A stretch of DNA of 64,000 nt, from assembly GCF_019880385.1 (NCBI RefSeq), contig NZ_CP082273.1, positions 558,001 through 622,000 on the forward strand, written 5' to 3'. Positions 34,558 through 41,904 of the stretch are shown here, in pieces. Under the pieces are notes generated by a model, which saw only the letters and a program-made list of their open reading frames with translations, did no database searches and was not told where the DNA came from. How positions within the stretch are numbered: position 1 is the first letter of the stretch; each line of letters begins with the position of its first letter. Made by a program: the position numbers and the translations under genes. This DNA is from Nocardioides coralli. GTDB taxonomy: Bacteria > Actinomycetota > Actinomycetes > Propionibacteriales > Nocardioidaceae.

Positions 34558-35256
34558 TCAAGAGTGCCCGACGACGACGCCGGTGGGGGAGCGATCTGCG
34601 GCGGCGGTGGTGGCCGGCTCGCGGTGGCGGATCATCAGCACGCCGACGCCGGCGAACCAGACCATCCAGACCAGGGTCCCCCAGTCCTGGTGCCCCACCC
34701 CGGCCAGCGGGGTGGAGGCGACCAGGAGGGCGCCGGTCGCCAGGCCGAACCAGCCGATCCAGCGCGGGTGCACGCGCTCGGCGAGCGCGGCCGCGGCGAA
34801 GCCGAGGGTGCTGGCGCCGAGCAGCATCAGCGACAGGAAGTAGCCGAAGAGCCGGACGTTGTTGATCGCGAACGCGGCGTCGACGTCGAGCCCGTGCTGC
34901 ACCCCGTACATGGCGGCGGCGCCGGCGGGGAAGCCGACCGCGAACGTGACGGCGACGTAGGCGAGGCCGCAGACGGTGCCGGTCTGCGCCGCCCAGCGGC
35001 CGCCGGCGGTGCTGCGGCCCAGCACCTGGCCGAGGAAGACCAGGACGGCCAGGAGGAGCACGAAGCCGACGGCCTCCAGCATGCCGCCGGTGAACGACCG
35101 GGTCAGGTCGCCCTCGGCGTACGAGTCGACGATGCCCTCACGGCCGTCGGCGAACAGCGGCCCGCCCTGGAGGGCGATGCCCACCGGGATCAGGGCCACG
35201 TGGACGAGGGCGAGCGCTCCGGCGATCTGCCACAGGCGGCGGGGTACGGCGGTCAT
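34558..35256 (-). CDS. Multi-pass membrane protein, DUF4386-like
   Basis: A 232-residue protein from ATG 35256 with a strong GAGGAGG site. Six hydrophobic segments are spread evenly (about 10-30, 58-80, 92-112, 135-157, 164-184, 192-212). The pattern of an early PLFADGREGIVDSYAEGDL loop resembles DUF4386 proteins, of unknown function. It is 14 bp upstream of the large sensor kinase and on the same strand, so it may be an accessory or output of that signalling system. Confidence 0.7.
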   Translation of the reverse strand: MTAVPRRLWQIAGALALVHVALIPVGIALQGGPLFADGREGIVDSYAEGDLTRSFTGGMLEAVGFVLLLAVLVFLGQVLGRSTAGGRWAAQTGTVCGLAYVAVTFAVGFPAGAAAMYGVQHGLDVDAAFAINNVRLFGYFLSLMLLGASTLGFAAAALAERVHPRWIGWFGLATGALLVASTPLAGVGHQDWGTLVWMVWFAGVGVLMIRHREPATTAAADRSPTGVVVGHS

Positions 35257-35330
35257 GGGGTCCTCCTCGAGGTGCGGTGTGGTCGATGCCCCGAGCGTGC
35301 GGCGCCGGGCGCGCCGGCACATCGGGCCCG

Positions 35331-35371
35331 TTCCCGGACCGGCCGGGAAGATCTCCCGGTCGGCCCGGGAG
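35331..35371. promoter_or_regulatory. Two tandem 19-bp palindromes in a divergent promoter
   Basis: TTCCCGGACCGGCCGGGAA (35331-35349) and CTCCCGGTCGGCCCGGGAG (35353-35371) are two near-perfect palindromes of the same design, 22 bp apart centre to centre (two helical turns). They lie between the membrane-protein/sensor operon and the SDR gene, and look like a cooperative operator. Confidence 0.6.
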
Positions 35372-35395
35372 CGGGGTCTGGTTGACTCGCGCCCC

Positions 35396-36184
35396 ATGGA
35401 CAGCAGCGTCGTGGTCACCGGCGGGGCCCGCGGGATCGGCCGCGCCATCGCCGAGCTCCTGGTGGCCCGTGGTCACCAGGTGGTCATCACCGACATCGAC
35501 GGCGCCGCGGCGGCCGACACCGCGGCCGAGATCGGTGCCGAGGAGGGGCTGACCCACGACGTACGCAACCCCGCCGACCACGAGGCCGCGGCGCAGGCGG
35601 CCCTCCACCACGCGCCGTTGACGGCGTGGTTCAACAACGCGGGGGTCGGTGACGACGGCCGGCTGACGGAGCAGAGCGAGGAGCAGGTACGCCGCCTGGT
35701 CGAGGTCAACCTGCTCGGCACGATGTGGGGGATGCGCGCCGCGCTCGGCGCCTTCGGCAAGGGCGGCGGCGACATCGTCAACGTGGCCTCCCTCGCCGGG
35801 CTCGGACCGGTCCCCGGCTTCGGGGTCTACGCCGCCAGCAAGGCCGGCGTCGTCTCGCTGACCGCCTCGGTCGACGCCGAGACGCCACGCAACGTACGGG
35901 TGCACGCCGTGTGCCCCGACGTCGTCGACACCGCGATGCTCACCGAGGGGCACACCCACGACTCGCTGGGTTCCCGGATCGCCCACTCCGGCGTGGTCCT
36001 CACCGCCGACGAGGTCGCCCGCGACGCGGTCTCGCTGCTCGGTTCGCGTCGCGTGCTGCTCTCGGTGCCGCGCTGGCGCGGGGGAGTCGTGCGCACCGCG
36101 GCCGTCGCCCCGTCGCTGTCGCGGCACGCGATGAGGCTGGTGGCCGCGCAGGGCCGGCGCACCATCGCCCGCCGCGCCCGCTGA
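35396..36184 (+). CDS. Short-chain dehydrogenase/reductase
   Basis: A 262-residue SDR from ATG 35396. It has TGGARGIG at residues 8-15, an acidic residue after the second strand (VITDIDG) suggesting NAD, NNAGVG, catalytic Ser in IVNVASLAG and YAASK. The C-terminus (RRVLLSVPRWRGGVVRTAAVAPSL) is extended and basic, as in SDRs acting on bulky hydrophobic substrates. No specific substrate can be named. It diverges from the DUF4386-like gene across the tandem palindromes. Confidence 0.87.
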   Translation: MDSSVVVTGGARGIGRAIAELLVARGHQVVITDIDGAAAADTAAEIGAEEGLTHDVRNPADHEAAAQAALHHAPLTAWFNNAGVGDDGRLTEQSEEQVRRLVEVNLLGTMWGMRAALGAFGKGGGDIVNVASLAGLGPVPGFGVYAASKAGVVSLTASVDAETPRNVRVHAVCPDVVDTAMLTEGHTHDSLGSRIAHSGVVLTADEVARDAVSLLGSRRVLLSVPRWRGGVVRTAAVAPSLSRHAMRLVAAQGRRTIARRAR

Positions 36185-36189
36185 CGCTG

Positions 36190-36273
36190 TCGAACACGCG
36201 TTCGTCTGGTCCTTGCTTTCGTTCGAACACCTGCTCTACTCTCGTACACGTGTTCGATCGAACGTCTGATCGA
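36190..36273 (+). promoter_or_regulatory. Cluster of four SOS-box-like sites upstream of the LysM gene
   Basis: Sites related to TCGAACnnnnGTTCGA are TCGAACACGCGTTCGT (36190), TCGAACACCTGCTCTA (36223, degenerate), TCGTACACGTGTTCGA (36242) and TCGAACGTCTGATCGA (36258). Sites 1, 3 and 4 each deviate at one defined position, and 3 and 4 abut directly. The LysM start is 94 bp beyond the last box. Confidence 0.75.
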
Positions 36274-36366
36274 GACCCTCGGCCGGGGGGCTTGTCAGTG
36301 GTCTCGGTCAGGCTTCGACCCGAACACCGACCGACAGGCTGACCGCCGCTTCCCCAGGAGGTCCCG

Positions 36367-36720
36367 ATGAGCACCATGACGATCACCCGCCCGATGCCCG
36401 TACGCCGCCCCACCCGGCCCGCCCGCCCCGCGCCCGTCCGGCTGACGCGCCGCGGCCGGCTGGTGGTCTTCGCGACCGGGCTGCTCGCGGTGCTGGTCCT
36501 CGGCATGGTGTGGGGTGCGGGCTCGGTCGCCTCCGAGCAGCGCGGCGAGCCGGCCACCCAGGTGGTCCAGGTCCAGCCGGGCGACACCCTCTTCGGCCTC
36601 GCCGCCGATGCGACCACCGACGGCGACGTCAATGCCACGATCCACCAGATCCAGCGCCTCAACGGCCTCGAGTCCGGCGTGATCCAGGTCGGCGACCGCC
36701 TCCGCGTGCCGGTCGGCTGA
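36367..36720 (+). CDS. LysM membrane protein, SOS-induced division suppressor (DivS/ChiZ-like)
   Basis: A 117-residue protein with a basic proline/arginine-rich cytoplasmic N-terminus (residues 1-37), one membrane helix (about 38-56, RLVVFATGLLAVLVLGMVWG) and an external LysM domain (70-116, VVQVQPGDTLFGLAADA through IQVGDRLRVPV) for peptidoglycan binding. The layout equals mycobacterial Rv2719c/ChiZ and corynebacterial DivS, which are SOS-induced and delay division; those genes also sit between lexA and nrdR. AGGAGGT precedes the ATG. The multiple SOS boxes upstream fit the assignment. Confidence 0.8.
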   Translation: MSTMTITRPMPVRRPTRPARPAPVRLTRRGRLVVFATGLLAVLVLGMVWGAGSVASEQRGEPATQVVQVQPGDTLFGLAADATTDGDVNATIHQIQRLNGLESGVIQVGDRLRVPVG

Positions 36721-36757
36721 GCAGTCCCGACCAACCCAGACCCACAACTGAATACTT

Positions 36758-36831
36758 CGCCGCCCGACCTCGACCCCCGGGCGGCGAGCCGGGGAAGACG
36801 AGGGGTGGGCCACACGCTGGCCCGCCCCTCG
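36758..36831 (+). terminator. Tandem hairpins downstream of the LysM gene
   Basis: CGCCGCCCG (36758-36766) pairs perfectly with CGGGCGGCG (36778-36786). A second stem, CGAGGGGTGGGCC with GGCCCGCCCCTCG (36799-36831), has one mismatch. Both follow the LysM stop and probably end its transcript, though neither has a T-run. Confidence 0.7.
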
Positions 36832-36872
36832 CGGCGTCCCGGCACTCGAGAGGCAGGTGACGTGCCGCGCCA

Positions 36873-36926
36873 CTCCGGTGGTTGAGGTGCGAGGGCCGCC
36901 AAGGCCCGAGCCTCGAAACCCCCGGA
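36873..36926. repeat. 54-bp palindromic repeat, copy A (left flank of the GIY-YIG gene)
   Basis: Begins CTCCGGTGGTTGAGGTGCGA and ends CCTCGAAACCCCCGGAG. It is the inverted counterpart of copy B at 37317-37370; the outer 20 bp on each side match closely and the centre differs. Its two ends are partly self-complementary, so single copies can also fold. Confidence 0.85.
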
Positions 36927-36996
36927 GCCCTCCCACGTCCTCCACAGGGCGCGCTGACCCAGGCTTCGGCCACGAGTCGGCGGGCAGACCCACCAC

Positions 36997-37314
36997 ATGG
37001 CCTGGACTTACATCCTCGAGTGCGCTGACGGCTCCTTCTACGTCGGGAGCACCATCGACCTCACGGCACGGCTAGCCCAGCACGAGTCAGGGGAGGGCTC
37101 GCGCTACACCTCACGACGTGACCGGCTCCCGGTCCGACTGGCGTGGTCCGGCTACTTCGAGCGGATCGACGACGCGTTCTGGTTCGAGAAGCAGGTCCAG
37201 GGCTGGAGCCGGGCCAAGCGAATCGCCCTCATCGAGGAGCGGTGGTCGGATCTTCCGGAGCTGGCCCGACGTCCGTCCGCGCGCCGAGGTGAGGACGGGG
37301 ACGGGTCGGCGTAG
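36997..37314 (+). CDS. GIY-YIG nuclease-family protein framed by inverted repeats
   Basis: A 105-residue protein that is essentially one GIY-YIG domain: WTYILECADGSFYVGST (the GIY and YIG strands appear as YIL and YVG), Arg in LTARLAQHESG and the catalytic-type Glu in FWFEKQVQGWSRAKRIALIE. This is the UPF0213/YhbQ type. Homologues are scattered in actinobacterial genomes with no known substrate. The stop codon is 2 bp before repeat copy B, and copy A ends 70 bp before the start, so the gene and its inverted flanks form one compact cassette of about 500 bp. Confidence 0.85.
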   Translation: MAWTYILECADGSFYVGSTIDLTARLAQHESGEGSRYTSRRDRLPVRLAWSGYFERIDDAFWFEKQVQGWSRAKRIALIEERWSDLPELARRPSARRGEDGDGSA

Positions 37315-37316
37315 AC

Positions 37317-37370
37317 CTCCGGGGGTTTCGAGGCTCGTCGCTGGCGCTCCTCGCACCTCAACCACCGGAG
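37317..37370. repeat. 54-bp palindromic repeat, copy B (right flank of the GIY-YIG gene)
   Basis: Begins CTCCGGGGGTTTCGAGGCTC and ends CGCACCTCAACCACCGGAG, in inverted orientation to copy A. Its right end overlaps the last 13 bases of a truncated AbiEi-like gene on the minus strand, supplying that gene's premature stop (37358-37360). Confidence 0.85.
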
Positions 37371-37501
37371 GGTGCCGGCACGACGAGCTCGCGGCGGCGT
37401 ACGAGGCGGCGGATGTCGTGGTCCCGCAGGCCGCAGTCGCGGGCCTGCCCGCGTGAGATCACCCCTGACTGCTGGTCCAGCAGGTCTCGGAGCTCGTCCA
37501 T
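37358..37501 (-). pseudogene. Truncated AbiEi-type antitoxin N-terminus interrupted by the repeat
   Basis: The minus strand from ATG 37501 encodes 47 residues: MDELRDLLDQQSGVISRGQA, RDCGLRDHDIRRLVRRRELV, then VPAPSGG and a stop. The first 40 are the hallmark winged helix of AbiEi/DUF559 proteins (VISR-QA then HDIRRLVRRRELV). An intact relative would continue for about 250 residues. Here the frame runs straight into repeat copy B and stops. The rest of the gene is absent from the sequence beyond the repeat, so the cassette replaced or deleted it. Confidence 0.75.
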
Positions 37502-37613
37502 GGCCGGTCACCCTGCACCGGACCGTCACCCGTCGTAAGGGCCACCTCGCTGGTCTGTGGATCAACGCGGTCGATCGGTGTCACCTGGCGACCACGATCG
37601 ACCGCACAAGCCC

Positions 37614-37967
37614 CTACCGAGCGGCCCGCCGGCCTCCGCCGCCGCCGCCGGAGGCCCGCCGCGGGGGTTCGGTCTCGGCCGGCGGGGCGGCCGCGGAGGA
37701 CGGCTGGGTGATGCCGAGCACCCGCAGCAGGCGGGCGACCATGAGCAGGCCGATGAACAGGCAGGCGACCGCGCCGAGGCAGGCCAGTCCGAGGTAGAGC
37801 CAGGCGCCGGAGTCGCCGTTGCGGGCCTCGACGCCGAAGTCGATGGCGGCCTTGACGAGGTAGCCCCAGGCCACCACGCCGAGCGTGACGCCGAGGGCGA
37901 GCAGGAGCGGGGTCGGGCGGAACCTGGCCTTCTTCTTCGGCCCGACCCGTTTGCCCCGCTGTGCCAC
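37614..37967 (-). CDS. Small two-helix membrane protein
   Basis: A 117-residue protein from GTG 37967 (VAQRGKRVGPKKKARFRPT). The N-terminus is strongly basic, followed by two membrane helices (about 20-40 and 57-80). A Pro/Ala linker leads to a Gly/Arg-rich tail. It resembles the small CrgA-like or DUF-type membrane proteins of actinobacteria, but I cannot assign a family. It diverges from nrdR with about 310 bp between starts. Confidence 0.65.
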   Translation of the reverse strand: MAQRGKRVGPKKKARFRPTPLLLALGVTLGVVAWGYLVKAAIDFGVEARNGDSGAWLYLGLACLGAVACLFIGLLMVARLLRVLGITQPSSAAAPPAETEPPRRASGGGGGGRRAAR

Positions 37968-38277
37968 CGGGCCATTGTGTCCGATGCCCCGACACGCCGC
38001 CCCGGAACCCGCCAAGAGGCCGCTGACCTGCGCAGATGCAGACTTTGCGAAAACCTCTCGGCAATCTGCCGCGTTCTGCTTGCGCGCCCTCCGCCCGCGA
38101 CGTACGGTTACCACTACATCTAGTAGTTACACCGTTGTGGTTCTCCACATCTAGTTCACAGGGGCCGGGTGTGTGACTCACAGCACAGCAGCCGTACTCC
38201 ACAGGAAACACCCACACATCCACAGCCGTTACACCCTCATCGAGGGTGTCTCGAGCGACCCCGAAGGGAGGCCCGCG
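37968..38277 (+). promoter_or_regulatory. nrdR-nrdJ promoter region with paired NrdR boxes
   Basis: This 310-bp gap holds the nrd promoter. A likely -35 TTGCGC (38080-38085) and -10 TACGGT (38103-38108) are 17 bp apart. Two NrdR-box-like sites follow, sharing the core ACATCTAGT at 38116-38124 and 38147-38155: exactly 31 bp apart, the three-turn spacing usual for NrdR. The first overlaps the start region, so binding would block transcription. Further down are three TCCACA motifs (38141, 38195 and 38216 as 9-mers TTCTCCACA, TACTCCACA, ACATCCACA) resembling DnaA boxes. No cobalamin riboswitch was seen. Confidence 0.75.
38231..38249 (+). other. Leader hairpin in the nrdR 5' untranslated region
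   Basis: ACACCCTC and GAGGGTGT pair perfectly around a 3-nt loop, 29 bp before the nrdR start and upstream of its GGGAGG binding site. It could stabilise the leader or modulate translation. Confidence 0.5.
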
Positions 38278-38754
38278 ATGCACTGTCCGTACTGCCGGAA
38301 CACCGACACCCGGGTCGTCGACTCGCGGGTCGCCGAGGACGGCAGCGCGATCCGCCGCCGGCGTACCTGCAACGCCGAGGACTGCGGCAAGCGCTTCACC
38401 ACCGTGGAGCTGATGCAGCTGACGGTCCTCAAGCGTTCGGGTGCCACCGAGCCCTTCAACCGCGACAAGGCGGTGCGCGGGGTGCGCAAGGCCTGTCACG
38501 GCCGGCCGGTGACCGAGGACGAGCTGGCCTGCCTGGGCCAGCAGGTCGAGGACGCGCTCCGGCTGTCGGGTGCCGCCGAGATCCCCGCCCACGAGGTGGG
38601 GCTGGCGATCCTGGGCCCGCTGCGCGAGCTCGACGAGGTCGCCTACCTGCGCTTCGCGAGCGTCTACCGCGCCTTCGAGTCCGTCGACGACTTCGAGGCC
38701 GAGATCGCGATGCTCCGCATGGAGCGCGAGGCACAACCTCAGCCCTCGGGCTGA
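38278..38754 (+). CDS. nrdR: Transcriptional repressor NrdR
   Basis: A 158-residue zinc-finger/ATP-cone repressor of ribonucleotide reductase genes. The zinc finger uses C3-x2-C6 and C31/C36. The second pair is C-x4-C ([11 protein letters not shown]) where the common form is C-x2-C, so two extra residues lie in the knuckle. The ATP-cone spans about 47-137 ([29 protein letters not shown]). It is followed 146 bp later by nrdJ and preceded by its own NrdR boxes, giving autoregulation and nrdJ control together. The ATG has GGGAGG upstream. Confidence 0.95.
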   Translation: MHCPYCRNTDTRVVDSRVAEDGSAIRRRRTCNAEDCGKRFTTVELMQLTVLKRSGATEPFNRDKAVRGVRKACHGRPVTEDELACLGQQVEDALRLSGAAEIPAHEVGLAILGPLRELDEVAYLRFASVYRAFESVDDFEAEIAMLRMEREAQPQPSG

Positions 38755-38900
38755 CCAGAGACCGGGCCCGGCGTGCGTGGAGGGGAAGCCAGGTACGCCG
38801 GGCCCCACCAAAACACCAGCAGCACCAGCAGTGTCGGTGGATCGGGCCACCATCAAGAAGAGCACCAGCACACACAGCACCAGCGACAGGGGAGAAGTAC

Positions 38901-41780
38901 ATGACGGAGACCGTGAGCGGCGCGGGCACCAGCACCGGGGTGAAGATCGAGCGGGTCTTCTCGACCAAGGGTGTCCACCCGTACGACGAGATCACCTGGG
39001 AGCGCCGCGACGTCGTCCAGACCAACTGGAAGACCGGCGAGACGGTCTTCGAGCAGCGGGGCGTCGAGTTCCCCGACTTCTGGAGCGTCAACGCCTCCAC
39101 CATCGTCACCACGAAGTACTTCCGCGGCGCGGTCGGCACCGACGCGCGAGAGTGGAGCCTCAAGCAGCTCATCGACCGGGTCGTGAAGACCTACCGCAAG
39201 GGCGGCGAGGACCACGGCTACTTCTCCTCCGAGGCCGACGCCGAGCTCTTCGAGCACGAGCTGACCTGGCTGCTGGTGCACCAGTACTTCTCGTTCAACT
39301 CCCCGGTCTGGTTCAACGTCGGCACCCAGTCTCCCCAGCAGGTGTCCGCGTGCTTCATCCTCTCCGTCGACGACTCCATGGACTCGATCCTCAACTGGTA
39401 CAAGGAGGAGGGGTTCATCTTCAAGGGCGGCTCCGGTGCCGGCCTCAACCTGTCGCGGATCCGCTCGTCCAAGGAGCTGCTCTCCAGCGGCGGTACGGCC
39501 AGCGGCCCGGTCTCCTTCATGCGCGGTGCCGACGCCTCGGCCGGGACCATCAAGTCCGGCGGCGCGACGCGGCGGGCGGCCAAGATGGTCGTGCTCGACG
39601 TCGACCACCCCGACATCGAGGAGTTCGTCGAGACCAAGGCGCGCGAGGAGGACAAGATCCGCGCGCTGCGTGACGCCGGGTTCGACATGGACCTCGGCGG
39701 CGCCGACATCACCTCGGTCCAGTACCAGAACGCCAACAACTCGGTCCGCGTGAGCGACGAGTTCATGCGGGCGGTCGAGGAGGGCACCGAGTTCGGGCTG
39801 CGGGCCCGCAAGACCGGCGAGGTCATCGAGACCGTCGACGCCCGCGAGCTGTTCACGAAGATCAGCGAGGCCGCCTGGGCCTGCGCCGACCCGGGGCTGC
39901 AGTACGACGACACGATCAACGACTGGCACACCAACCCCGAGACCGGGCGGATCACCGCGTCCAACCCGTGCTCGGAGTACATGAGCCTCGACAACTCCTC
40001 GTGCAACCTGGCGAGCCTCAACCTGCTGAAGTTCCTCAAGGACGACGACACCTTCGACGCCGCCCTGTTCGAGAAGGCCGTCACGCTGATCATCACGGCG
40101 ATGGACATCTCGATCTGCTTCGCGGACTTCCCGACCGAGCCGATCGGCGACACCACGCGTGACTACCGCCAGCTCGGCATCGGCTACGCCAACCTGGGCG
40201 CGCTGCTGATGGCGATGGGCCTGGGCTACGACTCCGACGGCGGCCGCGCGATGGCGGCGGCGATCACCTCGCTGATGACCGGCGCGTCCTACGCCCGCTC
40301 GGCGGAGATCGCCGGGGTCGTCGGCCCGTACGCCGGCTACGCCCGCAACGCCGAGGCCCACAAGCGGGTGATGCGCAAGCACCAGGCGGCCAACGACGCG
40401 GTCCGCACCCTCCACCTCGAGGACGAGCGGGTCCACAAGCTCGCCACGAAGGCCTGGGACAAGGTCGTCAAGCTCGGCGAGAAGAACGGCTACCGCAACG
40501 CGCAGGCCTCGGTGCTCGCGCCGACCGGGACCATCGGCTTCATGATGGACTGCGACACCACCGGGATCGAGCCCGACTTCAGCCTGGTGAAGTTCAAGAA
40601 GCTGGTCGGTGGCGGCTCGATGCAGATCGTCAACCAGACCATCCCGCGGGCCCTGAAGAAGCTGGGCTACGACGAGGAGAAGGTCGAGGCGATCGTCGAC
40701 TACATCGCCGAGCACGGCCACGTCATCGACGCGCCGGGCCTGAAGACCGAGCACTACGAGGTCTTCGACACCGCGATGGGCGCCCGGGCGCTCAAGCCGA
40801 TGGGTCACGTGCGGATGATGGCGGCGGCCCAGCCGTTCCTGTCCGGCGCGATCTCCAAGACGGTCAACCTGCCGGAGACGGCGACCGTGGAGGACATCGA
40901 GGACATCTACCTGCAGTCGTGGAAGCTCGGCCTCAAGGCGACGGCCGTCTACCGCGACAACTGCAAGGTGGGCCAGCCGCTGGCCGACGGTGGCGGCAAG
41001 GCGAAGAAGGACGCCGCCGACAAGGCCGCCGCGTCGGAGGTCGAGGAGGCCACCAAGGTCGTCGAGAAGGTCGTCTACGCCCCGACTCGCAAGCGGCTGC
41101 CGAAGTCGCGGGTGTCGCGGACCACGAGCTTCACGGTCGGCGGTGCGGAGGGCTACATGACCTCCGGCGCCCACGACGACGGCGAGCTGGGCGAGATCTT
41201 CCTCAAGCTGGGCAAGCAGGGCTCGACCCTGGCCGGCGTGATGGACGCCTTCTCGATCGCGGTCAGCATCGGGCTGCAGTACGGCGTCCCGCTGGAGACC
41301 TACGTCTCGAAGTTCACCAACCTGCGCTTCGAGCCGGCCGGTCTGACCGACGACCCGGACGTGCGGATGAGCCAGTCGATCATGGACTACATCTTCCGCC
41401 GCCTGGCGCTGGACTACCTGCCCTTCGAGAAGCGCTCGGCACTCGGCATCTACTCGGCCGACGAGCGCCAGCGCTACCTCGAGACCGGCTCGTACGAGCC
41501 CCTCCAGGAAGAGACCGGCTCGCCGTCGGAGCTGCTCTCACCGGAGTCCACGCCGGTCGAGCCTGTCGAGACCACCACGGAGGTCGAGCCTGTCGAGACC
41601 GCCCACACGGAGGTCGAGCCTGTCGAGACCAAGGAGGCCCACACCTCCGCCGAGCTCCTCGAGCAGATCACCGGCCACGCCGTCGACAGCCCGCTCTGCA
41701 TGACCTGCGGCACCAAGATGCGCCCCGCCGGCTCCTGCTACGTGTGCGAGGGCTGCGGCAGCACCTCCGGCTGCAGCTGA
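38901..41780 (+). CDS. nrdJ: Adenosylcobalamin-dependent (class II) ribonucleotide reductase
   Basis: A 959-residue enzyme that reduces ribonucleotides to deoxyribonucleotides with or without oxygen. Landmarks include FSFNSPVWFNVG, the radical-handling region NPCSEYMSLDNSSCNLASLNLLKF, and the long LAPTGTIGFMMDCDTTGIEPDFSLVKFKKLVGGG. The C-terminus has the usual zinc ribbon and redox cysteines (CMTCGTKM, CYVCEGCGSTSGC). Before that, residues about 885-910 are a low-complexity linker with three copies of EPVET encoded by a 19-bp DNA repeat. GGGGAGAAG precedes the ATG. Confidence 0.96.
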   Translation: MTETVSGAGTSTGVKIERVFSTKGVHPYDEITWERRDVVQTNWKTGETVFEQRGVEFPDFWSVNASTIVTTKYFRGAVGTDAREWSLKQLIDRVVKTYRKGGEDHGYFSSEADAELFEHELTWLLVHQYFSFNSPVWFNVGTQSPQQVSACFILSVDDSMDSILNWYKEEGFIFKGGSGAGLNLSRIRSSKELLSSGGTASGPVSFMRGADASAGTIKSGGATRRAAKMVVLDVDHPDIEEFVETKAREEDKIRALRDAGFDMDLGGADITSVQYQNANNSVRVSDEFMRAVEEGTEFGLRARKTGEVIETVDARELFTKISEAAWACADPGLQYDDTINDWHTNPETGRITASNPCSEYMSLDNSSCNLASLNLLKFLKDDDTFDAALFEKAVTLIITAMDISICFADFPTEPIGDTTRDYRQLGIGYANLGALLMAMGLGYDSDGGRAMAAAITSLMTGASYARSAEIAGVVGPYAGYARNAEAHKRVMRKHQAANDAVRTLHLEDERVHKLATKAWDKVVKLGEKNGYRNAQASVLAPTGTIGFMMDCDTTGIEPDFSLVKFKKLVGGGSMQIVNQTIPRALKKLGYDEEKVEAIVDYIAEHGHVIDAPGLKTEHYEVFDTAMGARALKPMGHVRMMAAAQPFLSGAISKTVNLPETATVEDIEDIYLQSWKLGLKATAVYRDNCKVGQPLADGGGKAKKDAADKAAASEVEEATKVVEKVVYAPTRKRLPKSRVSRTTSFTVGGAEGYMTSGAHDDGELGEIFLKLGKQGSTLAGVMDAFSIAVSIGLQYGVPLETYVSKFTNLRFEPAGLTDDPDVRMSQSIMDYIFRRLALDYLPFEKRSALGIYSADERQRYLETGSYEPLQEETGSPSELLSPESTPVEPVETTTEVEPVETAHTEVEPVETKEAHTSAELLEQITGHAVDSPLCMTCGTKMRPAGSCYVCEGCGSTSGCS
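41555..41630 (+). repeat. Three 19-bp repeats inside the nrdJ coding region
   Basis: GGTCGAGCCTGTCGAGACC occurs at 41555-41573, 41582-41600 and 41612-41630 without mismatches, each in the same frame (VEPVET). The unit is a near palindrome. The intervals are 27 and 30 bp, multiples of three, so the frame is kept. It sits in the linker before the zinc ribbon. Confidence 0.9.
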
Positions 41781-41793
41781 TCGACGTCGATTC

Positions 41794-41831
41794 GATGTGG
41801 CGCCGAGCGGTACACCGATCGGCGCCACATC
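41794..41831 (+). terminator. nrdJ terminator hairpin, left border of the defence island
   Basis: GATGTGGCGCCGA (41794-41806) pairs perfectly with TCGGCGCCACATC (41819-41831) around a 12-nt loop, 13 bp after the nrdJ stop. No T-run follows. Base composition and codon use change just beyond it. Confidence 0.8.
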
Positions 41832-41904
41832 GGTGTTGCGACACCTGTGGAGGGTGCGCGTGAGCGCGTCGGTAGCGGCGTAGGTTCTGGAGCGGAGGTT
41901 TGGG

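Noticed and set aside
37968..38277. Cobalamin riboswitch before the B12-dependent nrdJ operon
   Set aside because: No B12-box-like sequence or the expected multi-stem layout was found; NrdR boxes account for the region.
41781..41904. tRNA or att site at the left border of the defence island
   Set aside because: The only structure is a terminator hairpin. No tRNA cloverleaf, and no matching direct repeat was recognised near 60.8-63.9 kb.
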